A stretch of DNA of 64,000 nt. It comes from Myroides sp. NP-2. Its GTDB lineage: Bacteria > Bacteroidota > Bacteroidia > Flavobacteriales > Flavobacteriaceae. Below, piece after piece: positions 23,122 to 33,149 of this stretch; within the stretch, counting starts at the first letter, position 1, and each line of letters opens with the position of its first letter. Location of the stretch: NCBI RefSeq assembly GCF_014145665.1, contig NZ_JACHTD010000003.1, positions 218,029 through 282,028 of the forward strand, given 5' to 3'. The translations under genes and the position numbers were made by a program. The notes beneath the pieces are model-generated. The model was not told the DNA's origin, made no database searches, and saw only the letters and a list, made by a program, of their open reading frames with translations.

Positions 23122-24426
23122 TTATTTCAATGCTTGTTTAAACGCTAGCAATGCTCGTTCTCTAGCTAGCTTGTGGTCGACAATTGGCGCCCTGTATAAT
23201 CCCTCTAGATCTTCGGGCAACCATCGCTTGATATACTGTCCATCTTTGTCAAATTTTTTTTGTTGTTCGGTGGGATTAAAAATGCGAAAATAAGGCGCGG
23301 CATCACAACCACATCCTGCTGCCCATTGCCAGTTTCCAACGTTTAGTGCTAAATCGTAATCATTTAACTTTTGCGCAAAATACGCCTCTCCCCAACGCCA
23401 ATCAATCAACAAGTGTTTGACTAAAAAACTAGCCACCACCATGCGCACGCGATTGTGCATATACCCCGTTTGATTCAATTCACGCATTCCTGCATCAACC
23501 AAGGGATAGCCTGTTTCTCCTTTACACCACAACTCAAATTCTGCTTCGTTATTTCTCCAAGCGATTTTTTCGTACTCTCTTTTAAAACACCAGCGAGCCG
23601 AATGCGGATAATGATATAAAATTGAAGTAAAAAACTCTCGCCAAATCAATTGACTTAACCACGTATCGTTATCAACTAGTGCTTGTGCTACACAGGCGCG
23701 AATAGAAACGGTACCAAATCGAATGGCCATTCCCAAATGCGTTGTTGCATCCAAGGCTGGATAGTCGCGGTTTTCCGTATAGTTTTGAATAATAGATCGA
23801 TCGAAAACTGGAGGGACAAATCGAGGGTTATTCCCCTCCACATAACCTAAATCCGATAAACTAGGCATCGTATTTCCCTTTGTTTTGGGAAGAAAATGCG
23901 TTTCTTTTAACGGGATTGTCCACGCGTTTAGGTGTTGCTTGGTCAGCGAATTTCTCCACAATTTTGCATAAGGCGTATATACCTTATAAGGCGTTTGATC
24001 GCTCTTCAGCAATTCATCCGCACGAAAAATAACTTGATCTTTGAACGCGTAAAAACCAATGTTCTTCCCCCTTAAAAAGGCTTCTACCTCAGCATCGCGT
24101 TGCTGGGTTAATGGTTCGTAATCCTCATTGGTATAAACGGCCTGAATAGCATAAGTAGCTGTTAGTTGTTCAAATGAATGCAGCACCGTATCACAGTAAA
24201 AAAACATTTGACTAGTGAGTGCATTCAATTCTGCGTTCAGCTGTTCTAATGCGCCATAGATGTAAGGGATGCGCTTGTCATTTCTATCGGGAAATTGCGC
24301 TAAAATATCCGTGTCAAAAATAAAAAGAGGCAAGACTTTTTTTCCTGATTGTATAGCGTGATATAAGCCTACATTATCGTGCAAGCGAAGATCTCTTCTA
24401 AACCAAAATACTACAATTTCTTCCAT
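23122..24426 (-). CDS. Deoxyribodipyrimidine photolyase / cryptochrome family
   Basis: 434 aa. An N-terminal Rossmann domain (VVFWFRRDLRLHDNVGLYHA) and a C-terminal FAD domain with GYPLVDAGMRELNQTGYMHNRVRM and WRWGEAYFAQKLNDYD, then NVGNWQWAAG. These are class I CPD photolyase hallmarks. It repairs UV dimers using blue light. The C-terminal CGCDAAPYFRIFNP motif is also typical. It lies 22 nt upstream of the Ntn hydrolase gene, but a shared function is not obvious. Confidence 0.93.
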   Translation of the reverse strand: MEEIVVFWFRRDLRLHDNVGLYHAIQSGKKVLPLFIFDTDILAQFPDRNDKRIPYIYGALEQLNAELNALTSQMFFYCDTVLHSFEQLTATYAIQAVYTNEDYEPLTQQRDAEVEAFLRGKNIGFYAFKDQVIFRADELLKSDQTPYKVYTPYAKLWRNSLTKQHLNAWTIPLKETHFLPKTKGNTMPSLSDLGYVEGNNPRFVPPVFDRSIIQNYTENRDYPALDATTHLGMAIRFGTVSIRACVAQALVDNDTWLSQLIWREFFTSILYHYPHSARWCFKREYEKIAWRNNEAEFELWCKGETGYPLVDAGMRELNQTGYMHNRVRMVVASFLVKHLLIDWRWGEAYFAQKLNDYDLALNVGNWQWAAGCGCDAAPYFRIFNPTEQQKKFDKDGQYIKRWLPEDLEGLYRAPIVDHKLARERALLAFKQALK

Positions 24427-24442
24427 ACAATAAGTCTAGTAA

Positions 24443-24476
24443 AAAGACCCTTTACTTTTTGAAATAAAGGGTCTTT
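24443..24476 (-). terminator. Terminator of the sdh-transporter operon
   Basis: On the minus strand AAAGACCCTTTA pairs with TAAAGGGTCTTT, followed by TT. It lies 19 nt past the stop of the transporter gene at 24495. Confidence 0.85.
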
Positions 24477-24494
24477 AAATATAACTTTTTTTAT

Positions 24495-25925
24495 TTAAAA
24501 ATAGCCAATAATACTCAACCATGTTGTACCGAGTATCAAATAAACAGCCAAAAGCAAAAGTCCGATGCACAAGCCATAGCTCCACCAAGCCTTTAATTCA
24601 ACATAACCACTACCAAAAAACACGGGAGCTGGACCGTGTCCATAATGTGTTAGTGTACCGTATATAGAGCCCATAAAACCGAGGGTCAACGCCAAAAGCA
24701 TCGGAGGTACACCTAATGATAGTCCCACCCCCAACAAGGCGGCATACATGGCTGCTACATGGGCTGTGGCACTAGCAAAGATATAGTGACTAAAAAAGTA
24801 GACTATGACGAGTAAAGGATAGGCATAATGCCAGCCAATTCCCCCCATTTGCACTTTGATTAAATCGCTAAACCAACCAATGAAACCAAGGGTATTTAAC
24901 GAACTAGCCATCATAACTAAAACCGCAAACCAAACAACCGTATCCCAAGCTCCTTTTTCAGATTTGACATCCTCCCACGTTAATACAGAGGTTAACAATA
25001 GGATAGAGAGACCAATAAAAGCAGTTGTTGTGGCATCAATGGTAAATAAATCTCCGGTAATCCACAAAAAAAGCAAGATAAAGAAAGTCAGTAACATCAA
25101 CTTTTCTGACAGGGATAATTTACCCATTTCTTTTAGTTTTGCTAGGGCAATCTTAGGAGCATCACCTGTTTTCTTTAATTCAGGCGGGTAAATTTTATAC
25201 AACACCAGAGGCGTGATAATAAAGGCTATGATTCCAGGTACGAAGCCTGCAATTGCCCAGTCCATCCAGCTAATATGGATCCCCATATCAGCTGCAAATT
25301 TTTGACACATCGGATTACTCGCCGTTCCTGTTAAGAACATTGCCGAGGTAATCAGATTGAGATAATAACAATTTAACGTTAAAAAAGAACCTACTTTTTT
25401 CTTTGTTTCTTCTTTAGATGGATCTGAACCAAAGTTCATCGCCATGGATTTCATAATGGGATAAATAATACCACCACCCCGGGCAGTATTACTTGGGATC
25501 GCTGGTGCCAATACTAAATCTGCCAGCCCTAATCCATACGCTAATCCCAACGTACTTTTACCGAATGTGCGAATAAACAGATAGGCTATTCGATTTCCCA
25601 ATCCTGTTTTGATAAAGCCACGAGCAATAAAGAATGAGATTCCGATTAACCAAATTACTTTATCCCCAAACCCCTGTAGACTTAATGCGATGGATTTTCC
25701 TGCATTTCCAGGAGCTAAAAGCTGAAAAAAAGCAGTGAGTCCCACGGCAATCATACACATAGTACCCATTGGTGCAGCTTTTAGAATAATCCCTAAAATA
25801 GTGCTGACAAAAATGGCAAATAAATGCCATGCTTCTAATGTAACCCCCTCTGGAATTGGACAAAACCACAATAACAAGCCTACAATTAATGTGATTCCAA
25901 GTTTTTTTAGGTGTACTTCTTTCAT
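24495..25925 (-). CDS. DASS family dicarboxylate/anion transporter (CitT/YflS-like)
   Basis: 476 aa with about 12 membrane segments. The two DASS signature sites are SNTARGGGIIYPIM (residues about 145-158, SNT motif) and the later SATAHVAAMYAALLG. Similarity is highest, from memory, to the CitT/TtdT and YflS branch, which exchanges succinate, citrate, tartrate, malate or 2-oxoglutarate. It is the last gene of a likely operon sdhC-sdhA-sdhB-porin-transporter, with 19 nt after the porin. The position argues for a succinate or fumarate substrate (inference). Confidence 0.9.
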   Translation of the reverse strand: MKEVHLKKLGITLIVGLLLWFCPIPEGVTLEAWHLFAIFVSTILGIILKAAPMGTMCMIAVGLTAFFQLLAPGNAGKSIALSLQGFGDKVIWLIGISFFIARGFIKTGLGNRIAYLFIRTFGKSTLGLAYGLGLADLVLAPAIPSNTARGGGIIYPIMKSMAMNFGSDPSKEETKKKVGSFLTLNCYYLNLITSAMFLTGTASNPMCQKFAADMGIHISWMDWAIAGFVPGIIAFIITPLVLYKIYPPELKKTGDAPKIALAKLKEMGKLSLSEKLMLLTFFILLFLWITGDLFTIDATTTAFIGLSILLLTSVLTWEDVKSEKGAWDTVVWFAVLVMMASSLNTLGFIGWFSDLIKVQMGGIGWHYAYPLLVIVYFFSHYIFASATAHVAAMYAALLGVGLSLGVPPMLLALTLGFMGSIYGTLTHYGHGPAPVFFGSGYVELKAWWSYGLCIGLLLLAVYLILGTTWLSIIGYF

Positions 25926-25944
25926 AGAAGAACCGTTTTAATAG

Positions 25945-27135
25945 TTATTGTAATCGGCATTGAAATTGGATGAAGGCAAGGTTAGAATTATAAGATTTCG
26001 TTTGTTCTACATTCGTCTTAAAATTGTCAATTTGCATTCCCACTTGTAAGCGAGCACCATAATTCTTTAAAAATTCTAAACTGACCATGGGAACCCAGGT
26101 TTGTCTTGCGTTCGAATTGAGGTGCGCACTAGCGTCTAAATACTCATAACGGCAGGCAAATTCGATGGTTTGCAAGCGTTTTTCTCCTAATTCATATCGT
26201 ATATTCGGCAAAATGTAGAAACTTTTCATCAAATAATCCTTCATTACGCCTACGCGCTCATCGACGGCTTGATTAAAAAACATAAAGTGATTTGTACCTT
26301 GCTTGGCTTCGAGCTGGAAGTCAATGCTCCAACGATCACTCAGCGGGAAGAAAGCCGTTGCTTCTGCGCCCACGGCATACACCGTTTGGCGTTGTACCTC
26401 TCCTAGTCCACCACTAATTCCCACATTAATTTTGTGCTTGGGATCGACATTGAACAACAAACGGCTCGAATAGTGTTTGCCGTCGTCATTATCTGTCTTG
26501 TTTTTACCATTTCCATTGGTTACTGAAAGACCGTAACTCATAGGAATTTTCCCTAAGTCCACACTTCCTGTTACTGCGGCACCAATTTGGAAGCTCGTCC
26601 AACCATTATCGCCAAATAAGTAGTAGGAATTGGAATAGTCAATGGATTTTACAACGTCAACAGGATAGGTTTCCTCTACGCCAAACAGCGGTCTAAACTG
26701 ACCAACTGTAAATTGCAAATAACGATTCAACGTATACTTTGCATAGGCATTTTCCAATACTTTTGTCTTGGGATCTGACTTAAAATCTGCCAAATTCACC
26801 AACGCTACAACTTCTAAATTTTCGGTTATTTTGGCGTTCATCGAAACGCGCATTCGCTTAACTTCAAAGGAATTATTCGTTCCATCCCCATCGCCATAAT
26901 GCATTCCATTAATATCTACGCCTCGTTTAAAATTATCCAAATAGCGCGCTTGAAAAACACCTCCTACTTTAAATTGAGGATACGTTTGCGTCGTATTATG
27001 TAAGACTATTTTTTCTTCAAATACGCGAATTGTATCTTGTACCATTTCCCTCTCCTGTGCCCAACTACTTACTGCAGTACACAAGCCTATTCCAAAGAGA
27101 AATAGGCTTTTTAAAACCTCAATTTTACTTTTCAT
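25945..27135 (-). CDS. OprO/P-type outer-membrane porin
   Basis: 396 aa from the ATG at 27133-27135, which gives the signal MKSKIEVLKSLFLFGIGLC...SSWAQ. The 16 codons ahead overlap sdhB. A beta-barrel of the phosphate-selective porin O/P family: FKVGGVFQARYLDNF, VKRMRVSMNAKITENLEV, YTLNRYLQFTVGQFRPLFG and a terminal strand ending in FQCRLQ. It starts 5 nt after sdhB and sits between sdhB and a DASS transporter, so it probably lets C4-dicarboxylates through the outer membrane and may not be phosphate-selective at all. Confidence 0.83.
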   Translation of the reverse strand: MKSKIEVLKSLFLFGIGLCTAVSSWAQEREMVQDTIRVFEEKIVLHNTTQTYPQFKVGGVFQARYLDNFKRGVDINGMHYGDGDGTNNSFEVKRMRVSMNAKITENLEVVALVNLADFKSDPKTKVLENAYAKYTLNRYLQFTVGQFRPLFGVEETYPVDVVKSIDYSNSYYLFGDNGWTSFQIGAAVTGSVDLGKIPMSYGLSVTNGNGKNKTDNDDGKHYSSRLLFNVDPKHKINVGISGGLGEVQRQTVYAVGAEATAFFPLSDRWSIDFQLEAKQGTNHFMFFNQAVDERVGVMKDYLMKSFYILPNIRYELGEKRLQTIEFACRYEYLDASAHLNSNARQTWVPMVSLEFLKNYGARLQVGMQIDNFKTNVEQTKSYNSNLAFIQFQCRLQ

Positions 27136-27139
27136 TTTA

Positions 27140-27895
27140 TCATTTCTTTTTAAACTTGAGAAAACTTGCTCGATTGTATTCATAATTCATACGGGCAATA
27201 TTCAACACCGAAATTCCCTGAGGGCATTCAACCTCACAGGCTTCTGTATTAGAACAATGTCCAAATCCCTCTTCATCCATTTGCATAATCATGTGCAAGG
27301 CACGTTCTTTTCGCTCTTGTTGCAATTGAGGCAACAAGGCTAATTGGGTAATCTTTGCTGAAGTAAACAAAGCGGCACTACCGTTTTTACACGTTGCCAC
27401 ACAAGCACCACATCCGATACAAGCGGCAGAATCAAAGGCAGCTTCTGCTGTTTCATGAGAAACGGGGATGGTATTTGCTTCTGGAGCTTGTCCGGTATTC
27501 ACCGATACATAGCCTCCGGCAGATATGATGCGGTCAAAAGCTGTGCGATCTACTTTCAAATCCTTTTTAACAGGAAATCCAGCAGCCTTAAATGGTTCAA
27601 TTAGAATGGTTTCTCCATCTTTAAACTCGCGCATATGCAATTGACAAGTCGTTGTATTTTCTAAAGGTCCATGTGCGTTTCCGTTAATCACCACCCCACA
27701 TTGTCCGCAAATCCCCTCTCTACAGTCGTGATCAAATTCAATAGGTTCCTCTTTTTTAGAAATTAGTTGTTCATTTAATGTGTCCAACATTTCTAAGAAA
27801 GACATATGTGTATTCACATTATCTATCGCATAATCCACTAATTTACCTTCAGATTTGCGATCTTTTTGTCTCCATATTTTAAGATTCAATTTCAT
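27140..27895 (-). CDS. sdhB: Succinate dehydrogenase / fumarate reductase iron-sulfur subunit
   Basis: 251 aa from the ATG at 27893-27895 (MKLNLKIWRQKDRKSEG). The upstream extension would run into sdhA. [2Fe-2S] ligands in CREGICGQCG with a later Cys in TTCQLH; [4Fe-4S] ligands in CIGCGACVATC; [3Fe-4S] ligands in CSNTEACEVECPQG. It carries electrons from the flavoprotein to menaquinone on the inner membrane. It starts 7 nt after sdhA. Confidence 0.95.
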   Translation of the reverse strand: MKLNLKIWRQKDRKSEGKLVDYAIDNVNTHMSFLEMLDTLNEQLISKKEEPIEFDHDCREGICGQCGVVINGNAHGPLENTTTCQLHMREFKDGETILIEPFKAAGFPVKKDLKVDRTAFDRIISAGGYVSVNTGQAPEANTIPVSHETAEAAFDSAACIGCGACVATCKNGSAALFTSAKITQLALLPQLQQERKERALHMIMQMDEEGFGHCSNTEACEVECPQGISVLNIARMNYEYNRASFLKFKKK

Positions 27896-27902
27896 AGCCC
27901 TA

Positions 27903-29822
27903 TTATTTATAACTACGGATAGTTGGTTTGACGTATTCAAATGTTAATTCTTCTTTATTTAAAATGGGTTCCTGATCCAAAGATCCCGGCCACTCCCAAG
28001 CAGAAATAAATTGGAATTGCTCATCGTTACGAGCAGCTTCCCCTTCTTCGGTTTGGTATTCCTCTCTGAAATGCGCTCCACAAGATTCATCACGGGTTAA
28101 AGCATCATAACACATAAGCGTTCCGATTTCCAAGTAATCTGCTACGCGCCCCGCTTTTTCTAGCTCTGAGTTAATCGTAGCATTAGTTCCAGGAACGTGT
28201 ACATTCGTATAAAATTCGGCTCTCAATTTTTTAATTTCCTCAATGGCAAACGTCAACCCTTCTTTTGTACGGGCTAAACCACAATAATCATACAGGAGTT
28301 TTCCCAATTTTTTGTGGTAGTAATCCACTGTCTTATCGCCTTTAATTTTCAAGAGATTTTCCAATTTGTCTTTGACTTCTTGTTCTGCTTTTTCAAACGC
28401 TGGGTGATCTGTTTCAATTTTCCCCACCCTAATTTGATCGGCCAAGTAGTTAGCAATGGTATAAGGTGCTATAAAATACCCATCTACTGAAGCTTGCAAC
28501 AGTGAGTTTGCTCCCAAACGATTTGCGCCATGGTCCGCAAAATTAGCTTCACCTAAAGCAAATAATCCTGGGATGGTTGTCATTAACTCATAGTCTACCC
28601 ATAAGCCTCCCATAGAGAAGTGAGCCGCTGGCGAAATCATCATCGGTTCTTTGTAGGCATTTGACCCTGTAATTTTTTCATACATGGTAAATAAGTTGCC
28701 GTATTTTTCAGCGATTTTCGCCTGTCCTTGCTCTTTGATTGCCTTAGAGAAATCCAAGTAAACCGCATTTTTCAACGGTCCTACTCCAAAACCAGCATCG
28801 ATGCGCTCTTTGGCTGCACGAGATGAAATATCACGCGGCGCTAAGTTTCCAAAAGCAGGATAGCGTCTTTCTAAATAGTAGTCGCGTTCTTCTTCGGGAA
28901 TATCATTGGCGAGTCTGGTTTCATTTAGGTTTTTAGGCACCCAAATACGACCGTCGTTGCGCAGTGATTCTGACATTAGGGTCAACTTCGATTGATAATC
29001 TCCAGATTGAGGTAAAGATGTTGGGTGAATTTGCGTCCAGCTAGGCGAAGCGAAGAAAGCTCCTTTTTTATGGGCACGCCAAATTGCAGAACCATTACAT
29101 CCCATGGCTAAGGTAGATAAATAATATATTTTACCGAATCCACCCGTTGCAAGTACAACGGCGTGAGCGGCATGTCTTTCAATTTCTCCTGTTTCTAGGT
29201 TTCTCACAATTACACCTCTTGCTTTTCCATCGATCACCACCAAATCCAACATTTCATGTGAAGAGTACAGCTCAACAGTTTTCTTATTGACCTGACGCAT
29301 CAGGGCTTGGTAGGTACCCAACAACAACTGTTGTCCCGTTTGTCCACGGGCGTAAAATGTTCTACTCACCTGTACCCCTCCAAAGGATCTATTGTTCAAA
29401 TAACCGCCGTATTCTCTACCAAAGGGAACCCCTTGAGCAACTGCTTGATCAATTAAGTTAACCGAACACTCTGCTAGGCGATAAACATTGGCCTCTCTGG
29501 CTCTAAAGTCCCCCCCTTTTAGCGTATCGACGAACATTCGATAAATACTATCCCCGTCATTTTTGTAGTTTTTGGCAGCATTCACTCCTCCTTGGGCCGC
29601 TACGGAGTGCGCGCGACGTGGCGTATCTTGAAAGCAAAACGATTTTACATTATACCCCATTTCACCTAAAGAAGCCGCTACAGAACTACCAGCTAACCCC
29701 GTTCCAATTACAATTACATCCAGTTTTTTTCTGTTTGCTGGATTGACCAAACGAGCATTCTTTTTATAGTTAAACCATTTTTCTTCTAATGGTCCTTCAG
29801 GAATTTTTGCATCTAATTTCAT
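27903..29822 (-). CDS. sdhA: Succinate dehydrogenase / fumarate reductase flavoprotein subunit
   Basis: 639 aa. N-terminal FAD Rossmann motif [21 protein letters not shown]. The covalent-FAD region is [18 protein letters not shown], with the His of AHSVAAQGG. The active-site region has [28 protein letters not shown] and the Arg of [13 protein letters not shown]. It interconverts succinate and fumarate. In Bacteroidota the sdhCAB complex of this type can work in either direction with menaquinone. Confidence 0.96.
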   Translation of the reverse strand: MKLDAKIPEGPLEEKWFNYKKNARLVNPANRKKLDVIVIGTGLAGSSVAASLGEMGYNVKSFCFQDTPRRAHSVAAQGGVNAAKNYKNDGDSIYRMFVDTLKGGDFRAREANVYRLAECSVNLIDQAVAQGVPFGREYGGYLNNRSFGGVQVSRTFYARGQTGQQLLLGTYQALMRQVNKKTVELYSSHEMLDLVVIDGKARGVIVRNLETGEIERHAAHAVVLATGGFGKIYYLSTLAMGCNGSAIWRAHKKGAFFASPSWTQIHPTSLPQSGDYQSKLTLMSESLRNDGRIWVPKNLNETRLANDIPEEERDYYLERRYPAFGNLAPRDISSRAAKERIDAGFGVGPLKNAVYLDFSKAIKEQGQAKIAEKYGNLFTMYEKITGSNAYKEPMMISPAAHFSMGGLWVDYELMTTIPGLFALGEANFADHGANRLGANSLLQASVDGYFIAPYTIANYLADQIRVGKIETDHPAFEKAEQEVKDKLENLLKIKGDKTVDYYHKKLGKLLYDYCGLARTKEGLTFAIEEIKKLRAEFYTNVHVPGTNATINSELEKAGRVADYLEIGTLMCYDALTRDESCGAHFREEYQTEEGEAARNDEQFQFISAWEWPGSLDQEPILNKEELTFEYVKPTIRSYK

Positions 29823-29834
29823 AACAAGCTTGTA

Positions 29835-30485
29835 TTAATGGGTGATATAAATATAAATGGGCATCAAAGCGAATCCAACACATAGGATAACGGCATAGGC
29901 AACACCGAAGGCGTTAATCCAACGCACGTATTTGGGGTGAAATAGCCCGAGTGTACGCACGCCACTGTGGATGCCGTGAATCAGGTGGTACGCCAGTGCG
30001 ATCATAGCAATAACATAAACTACAACTAGCCATAACTCTTGAAAGGCAGTCACCACTACCGTATATAAATCTTTATTGCCATTGGCGTCTAAACCAATGC
30101 TACCAAATTTGTAGACATACCAAAAGTTCTGAAAGTGAAGCACAAGGAAGATTAAAATGATCACACCTAAAACCCCCATATTCCTGCTATACCATTTGCT
30201 AGCCCTACCTCTTCTGTCGCGTTTGTAGGTTCCTCCAGCTTTTTGGTTTTTTGAGGTGATAATAAGCGCGTAAATCGCATGTCCTAAAATGGACAAGTAA
30301 AGCACATAAGACACCGCTTTTACCAGCGGATTACCCGTTAAAAAATGGGAATAAGCATTAAAGCTTAGCTGTGCTTGTTCGGGTTCCAGAAACAACTGAG
30401 TGTTTCCCAAAAAGTGAATCAGTAAAAAGAAACACAGAAACAACCCAGTCCCTGCCATTACAATCTTTCTTGAGAGTGTATTCAT
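29835..30485 (-). CDS. sdhC: Succinate dehydrogenase cytochrome b558 subunit
   Basis: 216 aa with five membrane segments, matching the di-haem cytochrome b558 type that replaces separate SdhC and SdhD. Histidines likely to bind haem are in LIHFLGN, SHFLTGNP, LGHAIYA, LVLHFQNFW and AYHLIHGIHSG. It anchors SdhAB and passes electrons to menaquinone. It is the first gene of the operon. Confidence 0.92.
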   Translation of the reverse strand: MNTLSRKIVMAGTGLFLCFFLLIHFLGNTQLFLEPEQAQLSFNAYSHFLTGNPLVKAVSYVLYLSILGHAIYALIITSKNQKAGGTYKRDRRGRASKWYSRNMGVLGVIILIFLVLHFQNFWYVYKFGSIGLDANGNKDLYTVVVTAFQELWLVVVYVIAMIALAYHLIHGIHSGVRTLGLFHPKYVRWINAFGVAYAVILCVGFALMPIYIYITH

Positions 30486-30874
30486 CTTATTTTTGTTTTA
30501 ATAATTAATTCATGAACGGATGTATAATTCTATCGATTGGAACGATAATAAAAACCACACAAATAGTACCAAAAAAGGATTTTCACTTATCTTTTTTATC
30601 TTAATATTTAAAATAAACAGATAACTTTCTAAAACCACCACCTACAATCACACATAATTAATACTAAAATTACTAATTATTAGAAACATTTATCAAAAAA
30701 TTAATCAATTTCATTTTTTTTTAAAACAATACAGAATGAATTTAAATTAGCAACGCCTCTATATGCCTTACAATGCAGCGATTCCGGTATAAAAGTGCTA
30801 TCTTGACCATGAAATTAAAAAAAATATTTTCCTAAAAATGTAACAATTATCATAGTTGGACATCTAATTATACT
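30486..30874. other. 389-nt divergent intergenic region, sdhC / ECF sigma
   Basis: Very AT-rich with no coding frame. It must contain the sdh operon promoter (minus strand) and the sigma-factor promoter (plus strand). The only lead on the sdh side is a TACTATTTG box at about 30560, with one base too many inside the -7 motif. I see no riboswitch or clear operator. Confidence 0.5.
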
Positions 30875-31372
30875 ATGAAACAAAAAAGTCTTGAATTAGA
30901 GTTTGTTAGCCTTTTGGATGAGCATCAAAATCTCATCCACAAAATCTGTCGGCTATACACAGATGAGGAATCTGCTCATAAAGATTTGTTTCAAGAGATC
31001 TCCATTCAACTATGGAAAGCATACCCTGGCTTTAGAGGGGAATCAAAATTTACAACCTGGGCTTATCGAATCGGACTAAACACGGCTATTTCGCTATTTC
31101 GAAAGAAAACGCGCCAAATTAGCACCACGAGTTATGATCCAATGATTCACCATTTTCACTATAACGAGTACAACGAAGAGGAAGAACAACAACTCAAATT
31201 AATGTACAAAGCGCTTCATCAATTAAATGATATTGACAAAGCATTGGTATTCTTGTATCTCGAAAGCAAAACCTATGAAGAAATCGCAGAAACACTAGGA
31301 ATTAGTGAAGTGAATGCTAGGGTAAAAATGAACCGAATTAAAAGCAAATTAAAAAAAATACTAAATCCGTAA
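30875..31372 (+). CDS. ECF-type RNA polymerase sigma factor
   Basis: 165 aa. Region 2 (residues about 20-85) has LFQEISIQLWKAYPGFRGESKFTTWAYRIGLN, and region 4 (about 110-160) has KALVFLYLESKTYEEIAETLGISEVNARVKMNRIK. It redirects RNA polymerase to a dedicated set of promoters. It is followed 14 nt later by a membrane protein that could be its regulator. No autoregulated promoter can be named. Confidence 0.92.
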   Translation: MKQKSLELEFVSLLDEHQNLIHKICRLYTDEESAHKDLFQEISIQLWKAYPGFRGESKFTTWAYRIGLNTAISLFRKKTRQISTTSYDPMIHHFHYNEYNEEEEQQLKLMYKALHQLNDIDKALVFLYLESKTYEEIAETLGISEVNARVKMNRIKSKLKKILNP

Positions 31373-31386
31373 GGATACACGATATC

Positions 31387-32001
31387 ATGAATGAACTTGA
31401 TTTATTAAAAAAACACTGGAACGCTAACCAAAACTTTCCAAAGATTTCCAAAGACGAAATCAAGAAGATGATTCACAAGAAATCATCTTCAATCGTCATG
31501 TGGATATTTATTATTAGCGTTATTGAGTTTCTTTGTCTCAACTTGGCAAGTTTTTTCCTATTTAATGAAGAAAGTACTGATTTACAAGAAAAAAACAATC
31601 CTATATTTGAGCTAATTGTCAATAATATTGACTACCTCAGTGGCTTTATTTCCTTGGTATTCATCTTTCTATTTTACACGAAATACCGCAAAATTTGCGT
31701 AGCAGATAGCACTAAAAATTTAATGAAACAGATTCTCCAAACCAAGAGAATGGTCAATTACTATATTGCCATCAATATTTCATTAATCTCGATTTTATCC
31801 CTTTTTGCCATTATTAGTATTTTGAGCTCAGATGCCGATACCTCCCACAGTTGGAAGTATTACACCTATATTCTTGGGTTGTTCACTTTTTTATTTTTGA
31901 TTTTCTTCGTAATCATCTGGTTGTACTATCGCGTGGTTTACGGAATTTTGACTAAACGCTTGATGAAAAATTATCAGGAACTTGAGAAGATAGAGAATTA
32001 A
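31387..32001 (+). CDS. Membrane protein paired with ECF sigma factor
   Basis: 204 aa. The cytoplasmic N-terminus of about 38 residues (NELDLLKKHWNANQNFPKIS) is followed by four membrane segments, near 38-60, 80-98, 120-142 and 155-180, and a basic tail. It has no zinc-binding anti-sigma motif (HxxxCxxC), but its place directly behind an ECF sigma gene and the soluble N-terminal helix suggest an anti-sigma role. That is inference. Similar proteins appear in Flavobacteria, often with a misleading beta-carotene monooxygenase label. Confidence 0.65.
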   Translation: MNELDLLKKHWNANQNFPKISKDEIKKMIHKKSSSIVMWIFIISVIEFLCLNLASFFLFNEESTDLQEKNNPIFELIVNNIDYLSGFISLVFIFLFYTKYRKICVADSTKNLMKQILQTKRMVNYYIAINISLISILSLFAIISILSSDADTSHSWKYYTYILGLFTFLFLIFFVIIWLYYRVVYGILTKRLMKNYQELEKIEN

Positions 32002-32006
32002 ATTTG
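31999..32006 (+). promoter_or_regulatory. -7 box of oxyR
   Basis: TAAATTTG at the end of the preceding gene, giving a start near 32011 and a leader of about 32 nt before the ATG at 32043. This rules out the upstream ATG at 32004. No good -33 box. Confidence 0.45.
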
Positions 32007-32042
32007 TATCTTGGATACTCATTTTACCTTATAATTCAAGCT

Positions 32043-32981
32043 ATGACTATCACGCAATTACAATATGCCTTAGCTGTTGCAGAGCACAAAAATTTCACTC
32101 TTGCAGCAGAAAAATCTTTTGTGACTCAGCCGACCTTGAGTATGCAAATCCAAAAATTAGAGGAGGAATTGGGTGTTCAAATTTTTGATCGCACCACAAA
32201 ACCGATTCAACTGACAGCAATTGGCGAAGTGATTATTCAACAAGCACATAAAATTTTAAACGAATCCAATCGAATCAAAGATATTATTGACCAAGAAAAA
32301 GGCTTTATTGGAGGTGAATTTAAGTTGGGAATCATCCCCACTGTTACACCAACACTATTACCTATGTTTATTAAAACTTTTGTCAGTAAGTTTCCAAAAG
32401 TCCATTTAATTATTGAGGAGTACACCACGGAAGAAATCATCAGCAGGCTCAAAGGTGGGTATTTGGATGCTGCCATTGTTGCTACGCCATTAGAACTAGA
32501 GGATATTAGAGAAAAAGTGCTGTATTACGAGCCTTTTATCGGTTATATCCCCCAACAATTACAAAGTGAATTTGGCGATAAAATTACAACGGATCAACTC
32601 GATCTAAAAAAGTTATTGCTTTTACAAGACGGACACTGCTTTCGGGATGGTATCATCAATATCTGTAAAAACAAAACTGCGGACGCTGATCGCCCGTTCT
32701 CCTTAGAGAGTGGTAGCTTTGAAACCTTAATTCAATTGTCTAAAGAAGGTTTGGGTTACACTTTATTACCCTACTTACACACGCTTCAACTCAACAGTGA
32801 GGATCAAAAGAACCTCCTGCCTTTTGAATCGCCACAACCTGCAAGAGAAATCAGCTTAATACACACGTCCAACGACTTAAAGCTACAGATCATTCAAGCG
32901 CTATACGACACCATATTGAGCGTTATTCGCGGGGCAATTGCCTTTCAGGACGTCAAGATTATCAGTCCGAAGAAAAAATAA
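32043..32981 (+). CDS. oxyR: Hydrogen-peroxide sensor OxyR (LysR family)
   Basis: 312 aa. N-terminal LysR winged helix (LQYALAVAEHKNFTLAAEKS, TQPTLSMQIQKLEEELG, FDRTTK). The redox cysteines are Cys199 and Cys208 in DGHCFRDGIINICKN, at the same numbers as in E. coli OxyR, with the GHCxRD context. Oxidation forms a disulfide and switches on catalase, peroxidase and iron-storage genes. None of these target genes is nearby. It appears monocistronic from its own promoter. Confidence 0.95.
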   Translation: MTITQLQYALAVAEHKNFTLAAEKSFVTQPTLSMQIQKLEEELGVQIFDRTTKPIQLTAIGEVIIQQAHKILNESNRIKDIIDQEKGFIGGEFKLGIIPTVTPTLLPMFIKTFVSKFPKVHLIIEEYTTEEIISRLKGGYLDAAIVATPLELEDIREKVLYYEPFIGYIPQQLQSEFGDKITTDQLDLKKLLLLQDGHCFRDGIINICKNKTADADRPFSLESGSFETLIQLSKEGLGYTLLPYLHTLQLNSEDQKNLLPFESPQPAREISLIHTSNDLKLQIIQALYDTILSVIRGAIAFQDVKIISPKKK

Positions 32982-33099
32982 AATTCTCAACAAGCCTCTA
33001 CCATTATCAAGGAGAACAGTTGACAATACCGAGGCAATCGATACAGGAAATAAAATTCTCCAATCAAATCTAAAGCAAACGCAACGAATACAAAATAAA

Positions 33100-33133
33100 A
33101 AAAGGGAGTAAGAATTAGATCTTACTCCCTTTT
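33100..33133. terminator. Bidirectional terminator
   Basis: AAAAGGGAGTAAG (33100-33112) / CTTACTCCCTTTT (33121-33133). It lies between the oxyR end and the response-regulator end (convergent). Confidence 0.88.
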
Positions 33134-33149
33134 ATGTTAGTTGGGAAGA

